From contig NZ_CP048878.1 in the NCBI RefSeq assembly GCF_011009015.1, forward strand, positions 3,750,354 through 3,814,353: a stretch of DNA of 64,000 nucleotides. Reading direction: 5' to 3'. Shown here piece after piece: positions 24,191 through 36,800 of the stretch (its first letter is position 1; every line of letters begins with the position of its first letter). The notes beneath the pieces are model-generated. The model did not search any database. It was given only the letters and a program-made list of their open reading frames with translations, and was not told the origin of the DNA. The DNA comes from Spartinivicinus ruber (GTDB lineage Bacteria; Pseudomonadota; Gammaproteobacteria; Pseudomonadales; Zooshikellaceae). Position numbers and translations under genes: made by a program.

Positions 24191-24817
24191 CTAAGCTAAC
24201 CTATCCCATATGTATATTTTCTTTTCTGATAAAAAATATTCAGCTCCAAGTTCCCAAAGCTCTGCATAATACTCTGTGTTATAGGTAGTATTTGCTAGAG
24301 GTGCTAATAAATACCAAACTAAGTTATAATCGTTTGTTGTACCATAACAGGCTTCTATCAAAGCTGACTCCATTTTTGAATACTCACCCATAGACTCCCT
24401 AAAATGATCACCAAGTAAAATCATTACTTCTTTCATAGGCCATGCATCTTCAGCATCTTTAAATTTAAAGTAATCATTTTGATTTACAAGCTGTATATCA
24501 GCAGCACTATTTAAGATAGATTCAAGCTCTTTATCACCACATGATTCACATACACGTAGCTTTTCTTTTATATCACTTAATACTAATTCTGTTATAGTTT
24601 TTACTCTTTCTTTAATACAGGGAGTATTAGTAGATTGGCTGTTTTTAATCCTATTAAGCCTAGATGTTAAATTTTTAGCTTGAGGATATTTAAAATAAAT
24701 TCTATTTATGTCGGAAGTACTAATATCCTCCATAAATAAAGTATAAAAGTGGCTGGGATCAAAGTTTTTAGACCCATCACAAAAATCTAACCAATCACTA
24801 ATAAGATCTAAACTCAT
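24191..24817 (-). CDS. Probable immunity protein for the RHS toxin
   Basis: The 208-residue protein starts eight bases after the RHS stop codon, the standard place for the cognate immunity gene. It is acidic and helical, with no signal peptide, and ends NTEYYAELWELGAEYFLSEKKIYIWDRLA. A CESCG pair near residue 90 could bind a metal. No family is recognised with certainty. Its DNA is visibly more AT-rich than the RHS core, as expected for an exchangeable toxin-immunity cassette. Function is inferred from position. Confidence 0.65.
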   Translation of the reverse strand: MSLDLISDWLDFCDGSKNFDPSHFYTLFMEDISTSDINRIYFKYPQAKNLTSRLNRIKNSQSTNTPCIKERVKTITELVLSDIKEKLRVCESCGDKELESILNSAADIQLVNQNDYFKFKDAEDAWPMKEVMILLGDHFRESMGEYSKMESALIEACYGTTNDYNLVWYLLAPLANTTYNTEYYAELWELGAEYFLSEKKIYIWDRLA

Positions 24818-24825
24818 ATTAAATT

Positions 24826-27800
24826 CTACCGTTTTGCTTTAGGGAGACTTGGAAGTAACATAGGGTCAATTGACCAAAGATCACGTAGCTGAGTCACTCC
24901 TTTATTATAATCATCCAAAGTTTCACTTTGTTGTATTAACTTTTGGAGTTGAATATGAAATGCTTTTGAACCTGGGCCACTCTGCTTTCTTCCATTAACA
25001 ATAACAGTATGAGCACCTGGTGCTCCAGTTAATGGATGTTTCCACTTCAAGTCTAATGTATTAGTTGTAAATCGATGTACTTCATCCATCGGCACTCCCC
25101 ATGATTTAACTTTTTCCATTTCACGAACCATTAGCCACTCATGTTTAGAGCCACCATTTCTAATCCTATCAGCAACATCATCATATCGTTTAGTATCTGA
25201 TGTTATCAATCTTAGCTCTTCAACAGATAAACCGTCGAACCATTCATTAAATCCTTGCCTTACAGTTGGTATTCGGCCGTTTGGAAGTAGCTCATTTAGA
25301 GACCTAACTTCTATTGGAGCAATATATGCAGCAGGGGCCAACCCAATTGGAGTTGGAATATCCAGCTCTAAATGCTCCAATGCTCCAATGCTATCTTGAA
25401 CATCCAGGTAGTCATTAACATCTATACTACTTGTAAATGGACTTCTAAACTTCGTGGGATCAAATCCCATATTAAAAGTGCCAGCTTGAAACTCATACGG
25501 AGTTTGAAACCTAAATCCAAACGTGCTCTCTACACTACTATTGATAAAGTCTAGATTGCTAAATTCTCCAGCATATCGGTTATCTGGTAAGACACGAGTT
25601 GTCGTTAATGCTCTTCCAGAATACCCTAACCCGAGTATTCCACCTAACTCCAATGCATTACTGGTAAATTGATAGCCATCCCCTGTAATTGCACCAACAT
25701 ATGCACCTTCTGACAAACCTGACAGGTAGTTCATTCCTGTTAGATAGTCGTCTTTTAAAGCATCTCCATTCGTATCAACGTAAAGTTGTAAGCGACTCGC
25801 TGTTCCTTGCCAGGCACCATATGCCTGACTAGCCAACCAATAAGGTGTATTTATAACTGTTTCAAAGGCTAGTTGTGGATTAAAAAATAATGTTTTAAAA
25901 ACATCTGTCCAAGGAGAAACAGCTTCATCTATTGCTCTAAAAGCCCCCTTCCTAAAAGGCTCAGCATTTTTACTTGACTGAGAGAATTGACTATTTCTAT
26001 AAGCCAAGTAGCGACTTTGTAGCTCTTCAAGCGTTGGGTCAATAAAAGGTGTATATTCATCATTAACCAACATCCATTCGCCATTGACTAATTGAATTCT
26101 GTCATCTTTTGCAGCAGCGGCCTGTATTTGCTCAAATGACAATGTGTTAGCACCAGCTACTTTTATACCATCACTATACACTCCCTTATTCAACGCCAAT
26201 GCTAGACCAGCTTGTAAAGATTTTTCTGCACTTGGTTTTCCAATATTCGCAATTACATCCTCTACATCTTGATCAGTTACTTCTATTTCTAACCGTCCTT
26301 GTCGTGTCGGCTCCCTTCCAATTGAATACTGCTGAGCAATCCCAACCCCAATCCCCGTTCCAATCACATTAGCTGCAGCATTTTGCCAATTAAAGTCTTT
26401 GCCATAGACGACAGCTGCAACCCCTTGGTCGATTAATACCGCATTGATATGATCAGGACTCCCTGGATTTTCTTGGCTTGGGTTTATATCAAAGTGATTT
26501 TTTACTGCACCAGCCACACCCGAGGCCGCAACGCCTTGCCAGTTGATTTTATCTTGCCAGCCAACCGCTTTACCCACCGCTTGATTTAATACACTACCCA
26601 CGGCTTGTTGTAGACCTTGGTATTGCTTGAATGTACTGCTTACACTGGCTGCTGCCGATTTTATCCAACTGATGCTGCCTAATGATTCACCTGCAGCAAG
26701 ACCATCTATCCCTGCCGATAGCCCTTGGGTTATGCCAGCACTTACCGCACCTTGCAAACCTGCTTTGGCCACTTGGCTAAAACTAAAACTGTCTTGTACA
26801 CCCAGTGCCATGCCAGCTAATTGCCCAGCTGCATTACCAGCTGCTGCACCGGCTGCTCCTGCTCCAACATACGCCCAAAAGCCTGGATTATTAACCAAAC
26901 TTAGGGCAGCCCCCCCAGTCCAGATTGCAACAGCCACAACCACAATCATGATAATAAAGCCTGCAGCACCACAGCCGCCATTTACCCCAGGTGGTGGTGG
27001 CGCATCGGGCAAGGTGGGGCCAACATCACCCAAGGCAATACCAGGATCATAGGGCCTAAAGGTGTTGCTGTTATTATGAATATTGGTGACTTTATTCGGC
27101 ACAGTTAATACCATGCCCGCTTTTAATGATTCCGTTGGGTCGAGGCCATTGGCATCCGCCAGTAAGAACCACAGGCTGCTATCTCCCCATAAGGCTAAGG
27201 CAATAGACTGTAAGGTGTCGCCTTTTTGGATGGTATAACTACCGGGGGTTTGTGCCGGATAATTTTCTGATATAGGAATATAGTTAGCATCAAAATCAGC
27301 ACTGTATACTGGGGTAATCCGATCAGGCACCCGTTGCTGACCTTGATTAACCGCCAATTGCGTGGCGTAATCAGTATAACTGGGGCCATCATCACCAACA
27401 TCACCAATCCCCACACCATTAATAAAATAAAACTGGTGGGTTTTTACATAACCTTCGCCTTTTTCAATCCGACGTAAGATTTGTCCTTTATGGTTGGCAA
27501 TATAATCAAAGTGTCGTGCATTATAATCATCCAATGCCCGCACGGTATGGCCATTAACATCATATTCAAACTGTGAAAAACCAGGCTGCCACTTATACGC
27601 CAGTTTTTGATCAGTGGTGGCTTTTACTTTGATTTCTTTACGTTTGTAATTATCCCAGTACTCATAAGCATAAGTGGTTTTAATATTAGTGCTATCGCCA
27701 TAATCTTGGCTATAACTCATATTACCCGCGTCATCATAAAAATACTGGGTATATTTATTGTCATCATGCTTTTTGGTTTGCTGGGTTTTCTGGTTATCAC

Positions 27801-30800
27801 TATTGTATTGATTCACCAGATGTCGTGTAACCGCACCACTGGCCGAATACTCTACATATTCCAGGGTATTGCCGATAGCATCATTAACCCGCTTAGCTCT
27901 TAGCTGGCCAATTCCTTGGGTTTGATTAATATCTAAATTAATAAACGTTTGCTCCAAAAAGCCATCACTACCATAGGTATAGGTTTCTTTTACCTTACCT
28001 TTGGTGGCGCTGATTCGCTGACCAATTGAATTATAAGTGATATCATAACCCGTAGTACCACGCACCACCTGACTGCTGGTAGCTTCCTTGGTTTTAGCAC
28101 GATTACCGTTTAATTGACCTTGGGTGATCACAAACCGGTTCATGCTGTCATAGTCATACCAAAAGTCCTGGCTATCTAAATGGCCATTGACTTGTAAATA
28201 ACGACTAAATACCCGCCGGCGATTTCCTACCGAATCGTATTCATAACGCACATCGTATTTGTCATCAATTATACGACTAATGCGGTTTAAGGCATCATAG
28301 CTAACCCGGCTGCGCTGGGTATATTCTTCTGCATAACCGTTGTAAGGATTTTGGATTCGATAACCTTCAAAAATTAAATTACCATTTTCATCGTATTTAA
28401 ATTCAGCCAAACTGCCAATGCCATGATCGGCAATGGCTTTAATATAGCCATCTTTGTAATAGCTATAATGAATTTCCTGGTCAAATTTTTTATCATTACC
28501 AATAACCGTATCACCCCGTTGATTGATTAACCAACCGGCCTGGTTATAGTCATACCAGGTTTTGCGGCCCCCCATATCCTGGTGGTACCGAATTCGGCCA
28601 AATAAATCGTGATGATCAATTAAGGTTTTACCATCCGGGTTGGTAGTGATTTTTACCCAGCCACCCACGGCTTGGGTGTCATCTGTTGTATATTGATCTT
28701 CAACCGGATTATAAACCGCACTGCCAATATTGCCCTGAAAATGATAATTATACCGGGTTGCTTTACCACCAAAACTGACATGCTGAATAACCCGACCGAC
28801 TCCATCATATTGGTAGGTTTCCTTCAGCATCTCCCCATGTTCATTAAAACGATTGATAAATCGGGCTATTCGCTGCCCCGTTTCATCATATTCATACCGT
28901 TCATCGTTATCACCCACACGATCCAACTTAATTAAATTACCGGATTTATCGTATTGATAGCGAGTGGTTTGACCAATTTCATTGGTTTCTGCCAATTTAT
29001 TGCCAAAACCATCGTATTGATAGGTTTTTTGTCCACCATCCGCATGGTATTCCCCTAACACTTTATCCGCTACCCAACGTTGAGTATTGGTGTGGCCATT
29101 GGCATCGGTGGTGCCTACCTGACGACCCAATAAATCATAATGAAATTGGGTTTGCGGGTTGAGCTTTTCAATAAACCCATTGCTATGGGTAGCACTGACT
29201 TCCGGGTCTTGTTTTAATGTCAGCTTACCTAAACTGCTGTACTCAAAGTGGGTGGTGTTACCTCGTCCATCGGTGGTTGCCGCTATTTCACCAAACGCAT
29301 TAAAGCGCTGCTTTTTATGCACCGCATGTTGGGTGAGCTGACTGGTATTACTTAAAATATACCCGAGAGTTTTATGTACCACTTTCGGCCGTCCCGTATG
29401 GTGGTGACTAACGGTGGTATTGTCAGTGCCATTATAATCAATCTGGCCTTCACCTCGGTTAGCCAAACGGCCTTTGCTATCTAATACCTCATAGTAATAT
29501 TCGTAATCCCTGCCTTTTTCCATGCCAGGAGCATGGGATAAATCCAACACCCAGCGGCTATTACTGCCGGTTCGTTTGGCTAACGCACCATCAATATAGT
29601 GAGTATATAAAGCGGGGTTGTAGTTTTCCTCTTGATATTCTTGGCTACCATAGTCAACACCTGTCGCAGGTCGATAATAAAGCCTTACTCGCGAGGCATC
29701 TCGCGGTTGATCAGTTAATACTAAGCGCCTCGGTAATTGGTGACTTTTTACCTGCACATCGGTGCCACCACCACCCGGAGAGGGAGCAACCCCTTCCCAT
29801 TGATAACGGCCACGAGTATCTAACAAAGTGCTCCAGTCACTGGCATCATTTTGCCTTGATACCTTTAATTTATAAGTTAAACCATCATTAAAAATACTCG
29901 TGGCACTGGCACGACGTGATACACCACCGCCGGCTAACTGAATAGCCCCCATGCCATTATTAGCCGAAAACGTTTTACTCCCCCCATGGCCACTCTTAAA
30001 ACCGCTCTGCCAGTCCACTTTCAAGTTACCCTGATAGCCATCCAAGCCTTGCCAGCTAAAATTCACCGGGTATAAATTATAATGCACCTGTGGCCAATTG
30101 CTTCTGCGACCACGAGCATGTAAGGTGAAGCTGATATTGAATTGTTCACCCCCTTCAATAAAAGCGCCACCTCGCTGGAAGGGTTTGCCAGGAATAATTT
30201 CAGTATTTTCACCAAGTTCTTCTGCAAAATGCTCAGTGCTGATTTCTGGTTTAATGACGGCGGTTAATTGATTACGGGCATCATAACGATTTACGGTTAC
30301 TGATAAATCGGCCAACTCCTGAATTGGCTTTTGTTGATTAAATAAATCTTGCAGGCTATCAATGGTTAAATTTTCATTAGCGGCAGCTACTTCTAACGTC
30401 ACATTGCCATTTTGGTCATAACCAAAAAACCGAGGGGTGCCGTTACCTTCATTGGTTAGCGTGAGTCGACCCAGCTGATCATATTGATAAAACTGGTGTT
30501 GTTTACCGTTAACCCGTTTTTCAATAATTTCACCATGACTGTTATAAACTGTTTCATAACGGTCACCGACTGCATCCTGCTTCGCAATTTCACGGCCTAA
30601 CTGGTCATATTCATAGTAAGTGGCAATTGGGGTCACACCATCTTCAAACTGAGTGCGTAATTCATGCTTAGTAATGATCTGACCCGCCAGATTATAGTCA
30701 TAACGAACTTCTGCATGAGTGGGGTTACTGGTTCTTCGCAATAACCCAGCTGCATCATATTCAAAACGTTCTACCTGGTCTTGATCGCTAAGGTGATAAT

Positions 30801-33800
30801 CCAGCGCTTTACCATCAGCGGCTTCTTTTACTTTAATAGCCACATTACCCAACCCATCATAATATTGGGTTTCGGTGGGGGCTACCGACTGACCTTTTTC
30901 ATTTAAGTAAGTCGCCTGACGTACTAACGTTTGTCGGCCTAAAGCATCATACTGCAGCAAACTGGTTTCACCACCAGGTAAAACCTCACCTGTAGTATTT
31001 TCCCCATCTTGAGAGCTTTCACCGCCTTTATAAATAGCCGTGACATGACCTAACCCATCGTATTCATAACGTGTCACTGCGGTAGCTTTACCCTGATTAA
31101 ACTGGCCCTGATCATTGACCTGACCATAAGCCACATTTAATACCCGTTCTTCTACTTTTCTATTTAACGCATCATAACGATACTGGGTAATACGGTCTTG
31201 CGCTGATGGTTTAAGCTGAGCAGTTAGTTCCGCAACAGTTGTATATTCAGATATTTCCTTACTAAAGAAAGTGGTTGGTAAAAGCTCTGCATATTGGGTT
31301 TGCTCAATAATATTGCCAGCACTGTCATAACGGCTTTTAACCACATAACCTGTTGCATCCACACTGATCACCGGCAGGTTACGTCCATCATAAAACCGGT
31401 ATTGGGTATTACCGTTACCATCGATGGCTTTTACCAAGTTACCATTAGCATCATACAGCTGCTTGGTCATTTGCTGACCCGGTAAGGTAGCCCCCTCTTT
31501 GAAAAACAAGGCTTGTTGACTAAGGGTAGCAACTTGCTGGTTCAGTCCATTAAAACGAAAGTGGGTTTCCCTATAGGTTGCATCTGCCGCCGCCTGTGGT
31601 TTAACGTCTACAGTAACCTGCTCTGTCAATGGTTGATCATAAACCCGCTGAGCGATTTTATTGCCTGCACTGTCATAAACGTATTTGGTTAATACCATTA
31701 GCGGACTAACCGTAGCCACTTCCCGACCCAACGCATCGTAATAATGGTAAGTGGTATTACCAGCCCCATCGGTTTCTGATAATAACTGCCCCGCTGAGTC
31801 ATAGCGGCGCTTGATCACAGGTTTTTCTTCAGCACCCGACAGTTCGCCCCCCACCCAACGTGCCTGCTGGATTTCTTCCAACACTCGATCGTGGGCATCA
31901 TACACATATTCTGTGGTACGCACTTGATCGGTATTAGCTGCCTCTACCTGACGAACTTTTCTGCCAAAACCATCAAAGTGATATTCAGTCACTAACTGTT
32001 GATTAATGACTTCTCCTTTGGCATTCACTACCCTGACTTCTGGGGTAATCATTTTGGTCTGTTGGCCAACCGCATTAAATTCATAGCGCGTGGTGTGGCC
32101 ATTTTTATCCGTGACGGCAATCCGGTTGCCTACCCCATCATATTGATAACGCTCCTCAAATTGGCCATCCCCTTTGGTAATCAGGCGATCTAAATTATCA
32201 TAACGGTATAGGGTTTGATGATGAATGCCCTTAGCTTGTAACTGTTGAATCAGCTGTTGCGGGTCACTAAATTCATCAAAACGCTGGTCTTTTAAACTGG
32301 CTTGATAACGAATTTGTGCAGTGACTTTATTATTAGCATTATAACGGGTTTCTGTGGCATAGCCTTCGCTATCAATTTCTAACATTAACCGATTATTATT
32401 GTCATAATAAAAATGGCGAATAAAACCCCGGCCATCAATGGCTTTAATTAAATTACCCGCCGCATCATATTGGCTGCGTATTGTATTACCCGCTGCATCA
32501 ATTTGCCGAACTTGATTACCAGTACTATCCCACTGGGCGGTTTTGGTATATTGCCCAAGTAGTGTTGTTATTTCTTGTTCGGTGAGTTGAGCCGCTAATT
32601 TATCCCCATAGCCTAACCGCATCCGTTCTGCTTTGGCCCAATTAGAATTGGTTTCCGTTAATTCAATTCCTCTTGGATCAATGGTTGCAGTTAAATTACC
32701 TAAACTGTCGTATTGATAGCGGGTAGTGGTTTCAACCGCCGTACCAACCCCACGGGTTTCACTGATTTTTTGATTTAATGTATTGTATTGCCATTCTGTA
32801 CGGCGAGTTTCAGCTCCAGCAAATTCCACTTGAGCAATCCGGTTACCGCTACTGTCGTATTCATAGCGAATTTTAACAGCTGGGTCATTATCAAAATCTG
32901 GTCCTAATTGTGCGATTAACTGGCTGTTAGCATCATAACGGTAGTGGGTTACTCTCGCCTCAGCATTGGCATCAATGGGCTGGCCAGCTCCATTCGCTAA
33001 TGACACCGGGCCCAGATATTCAGTAACCGCCGTTTTATGTCCCTGGCTATCATACTCATAAGCAGTTAATTGGCCGTTAGTTTTATCAATGGCTTTTAAT
33101 TCCCGCACCACTCGTCCAGCTTGATCATAGGCAAAATACTGTCTATCACCATTGGCATCGGTAACATTTGTTCGTTCACCAAACGCATTATTTTGATAAG
33201 TTTCCTGCCAATATTGATCAGCTTCTCCCGTTGCCTTAACCTGGGTTAACTGCTTATTACCCGCTAAATCATAGTTAACTGCCGTCATGTTATCCAAAGC
33301 ATGGTCAGACACTGACTGAGCTGCTAACTGTTGTTTTATTAATTGCGGAGTTAATGGTTTATTAACTAATTCTGCTGCAGTAAAATCAATAGCTGTGGCA
33401 TATTGAATCGTCTTAATTGCCTGACCTAAACCATTACGCTGATATTCAGTCACATAACCTTCAGCATCAATGCTATACAATACCCGCCCGGCACTATCCC
33501 GCACCTGTCGGCTATGTTGGGCATTCGCTTCTGCATTTAATTCTGGCAGCATTAAACTGGCACCCTGGTCAGTGACTTGCAGCTCGCCATTCACTTCACC
33601 AATGCCTTTTAAGGTAAGTTTTACTTGGTAGTCCCCTGTTGCCAGATCAATAAACTGCAGTTGCTGGGCATTAGTTTCACCGGTCACTGTAGCGGTTTGC
33701 CATGCCGGCTCAACCTTTTCAATAGGAGCAAAAGTCAAGGATAAAGGCTGATCATTAGCGGCAATAAAGCGGATATTGGCTTGTCGGGTAATATTATCCT

Positions 33801-36800
33801 GACTAGTTTCTTCAGAAGCAGTTAATGGCTGCAACTGAGTAATTTGCAGCTGGTAATGTAACCCTGGTTTAAGTTGTTGACTGGGAATGTTAAGCTGCCA
33901 GCTTTCCCCCACTTGAGTAACAGGAACGGTTGTCCAACCCTGATTGGTATCAGCTAATTTAATTTGGGCTTGCCAGGTCACGCCTTCTGGTAATGGCATA
34001 TCAGCTAAAGGCCAAGTAATAATTTGCAGGCTTTGATCCTGTTGGCCAATTTCATAAATAAACGGTTCCAGTGAATGGACAACACCTGACCTGTCTTCAG
34101 CCTGTAATTTAACCCGATAACGGCCATCAGCTAAAGGGCTACCCACGGATAAGTTGACTTCTCCCTGGTATTGCCCTAATACTTCCGCAATATAAGTAGG
34201 ATGGGTATTCACCTCACTCACTAAATTGCCAGTAACAACATCATAAACCTTGGCATTGATTTGTTGAACTTCAACATCAGGTAAATTAATGGGGTAATTT
34301 TTAATTGAAGTGCCTACAGTATTATCAGCCCGATGTTGTCCTGAAATAAATTCAGATGAAAAATTGGCTGTTTTATTATCTTCAGATAATACCGTACCCG
34401 TAGCGGACTTAACTACCTCACCTGCTGTATTAATGTATTCAATTTTATATGCTAACTCGCCTAAAACAGCCTGATCTAAGCTAACCGTAAACTGGTCATT
34501 TTCTTTATTAACTGTTTTTTCTATAAAATCGTTAGTTGCACCTTTTGCTTTATAATAGAATTTAACCGTGGTGTCTTCAGGTTGTTGAGTTGTTGGCCAA
34601 TTAATAATGGTAGGTTCTAATACTGTGCCTATTACTAAATCAAGGTTAGTAGTACGAGACCATTTTCCGTCACCATCAACACGAGTATTATCTCTCACAA
34701 TAACACTTGCCTGATATTTACCTGGATTTAAATCACCACCAATAAGATTTGCTTGACCTGACCAGTTATGAGGAGTGACCCAATGTCGTCTTTTACGTAT
34801 ATCTCCATCCTGATTCCAACTTTCTGTGTACTCTCCCCCAACAGGGGTGGCAGTCGTACTTATTTGTATTCCATTTCTGTCGTACAAGTTAATAGTTATA
34901 GAGCTAATTGTACGGTCATTATATGATACATAACCAGGCTTAAGAGCAAATCCTTTATGACCTGGAATCAATACCAAATTGGTGTTAGGATTTCGATAAC
35001 TATTTGACCCAATATTCTTTACACTCTGGTTTTGTCTCCATAAGTAATTAACCACTGAAGGACTTTGCGTCAAAGTTTTATTTATTAACGTTAGCTTAAC
35101 AGGTTCTACAATTTGATCTGACCATGTATATAATGCAGTTCTCACAAGATCAAATAGTTGATCAGGCTGACGAATATCTGGCTGCCAAAGGCTTTTCGCC
35201 TCAGCATATTGATTATTATCAATAACCAGCTCACGCCATAACACTTTTTCAACACTAGTTTGATGTGGAAGAGCAATTTTTGTCACTGGCAACTGCTGGG
35301 TATTATTACCCAATGTTAAGGATTTAGTATCAACGGTTGTTGTTCCATCTTGATAATGGTAGGTTAACTTGATTTGATACTCACCAGCTAATGGCGTTTC
35401 GCCTAGCCATAAATTAATTGGTGTTTGTAGGGTAGCAGGGTTAATAAACTCGGTTTTTACCGGCTCTGATCCATTAACCACCTCTCCTTGACTATTGGTG
35501 ATAACAGCAGTGACAGACAAAGCATTGATGAGTTTATCTGCCTCTAATAATCCTCTGGCCGCCAGCCCTTGTTGTTGCATTGCAACCCGTTGGTTATAGA
35601 TTTCCTTTAGTTGTAACTGGTCTTGATTAGCCCCTGCTTGCCATTGGCCAGTAGCCGTACCGATTAATCGGCCTTGTTGATCTCGGTAATTAATGGCTAA
35701 CTCGTAGTTACTATTTAAGGCTAATTGCTTGGTGGGGATTTCCACGGATAATTGGTTTGCAGCTGTGGTGATTTCTTTATTCACCGTCACCGTTTGCCAA
35801 GCGGTTTCACTATCTTCTTCTACTGATTTCGCAAGACGATAATTAAACTCTACTGACACGGCATTTGCTAATGCCTGATTAGTGGGTTGCCAAGTTAATT
35901 GCTGGCGTTGGCTCGCTTGCTGACCCATTTCATAATAAAACTTATCCGTTGTGGGAGCACGGTTAGTGTCTTTATACAGGATTTCCAATTCAATAGTATA
36001 TTGGCCATCTGCTAGTGGTTGACCAATAGCTAAATTAACCGTGCCTTGATAAATACCTTGTTGTTGAAAAATATAACCTGGGTGGGATACCGCCTCAGTC
36101 ACTAACTCACCCGTATTGGCATCAAATACTTTTGCGTTTATTTGTTTAACTTCAGCGCCATCTAAAGCTGATAAATAGTCAGTTAAAGCAGTACCTTCAG
36201 TCGTCGGCTCAGCCCATTCTCCACCCGATATAAAAATGGTATCCGTTTCTGTGGTTTGATTATCTTCTGATAAAAATATCCCTTCTGCTTGTTTAACCAC
36301 CTCACCAGCCGTATTAACATATTCAACCCGGTATTCAATTTCACCTAAAACGGCTTTGTTTAAGGTGACACTTAATTGGTCACCGTCGGTCGTCACAACT
36401 TTTTCTATAAAGCTCCCAGAGAAGCCTTTTTCACGATAATAAAATTTTGCAGTAGTGTCTTCGGGTTCTTGAGATACTGGCCATTTAATAATTGTCGGTT
36501 CTAAGATTGTGCCTATTACTAAATTAAGGTTAGTCACCCGCGACCATCTTCCATCACCATCACCAGGCTCTCTGCATTTATAACCTCTTGCTTTAATACT
36601 GTCTGTAACAATAACCTCCGCCCGATACTCACCCGCTGGCAAATCACCAGAAATTAGATTCGCCTGTCCTGCCCAATTCTTTGGTGTAATCCAGTACTTA
36701 TTACAATAGTTATCACCATCATTCGTATAGTTATACCCACTTTGTCCTCCTACAGGAGTTGATGTTGAACTAACCTTATGACCATCTTTATCAAACAAAT

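Noticed and set aside
26627-27052. A 141-codon plus-strand frame inside the RHS gene, and similar ones through the RHS region
   Set aside because: They are antisense reflections of the repetitive RHS coding sequence without ribosome sites or family features.
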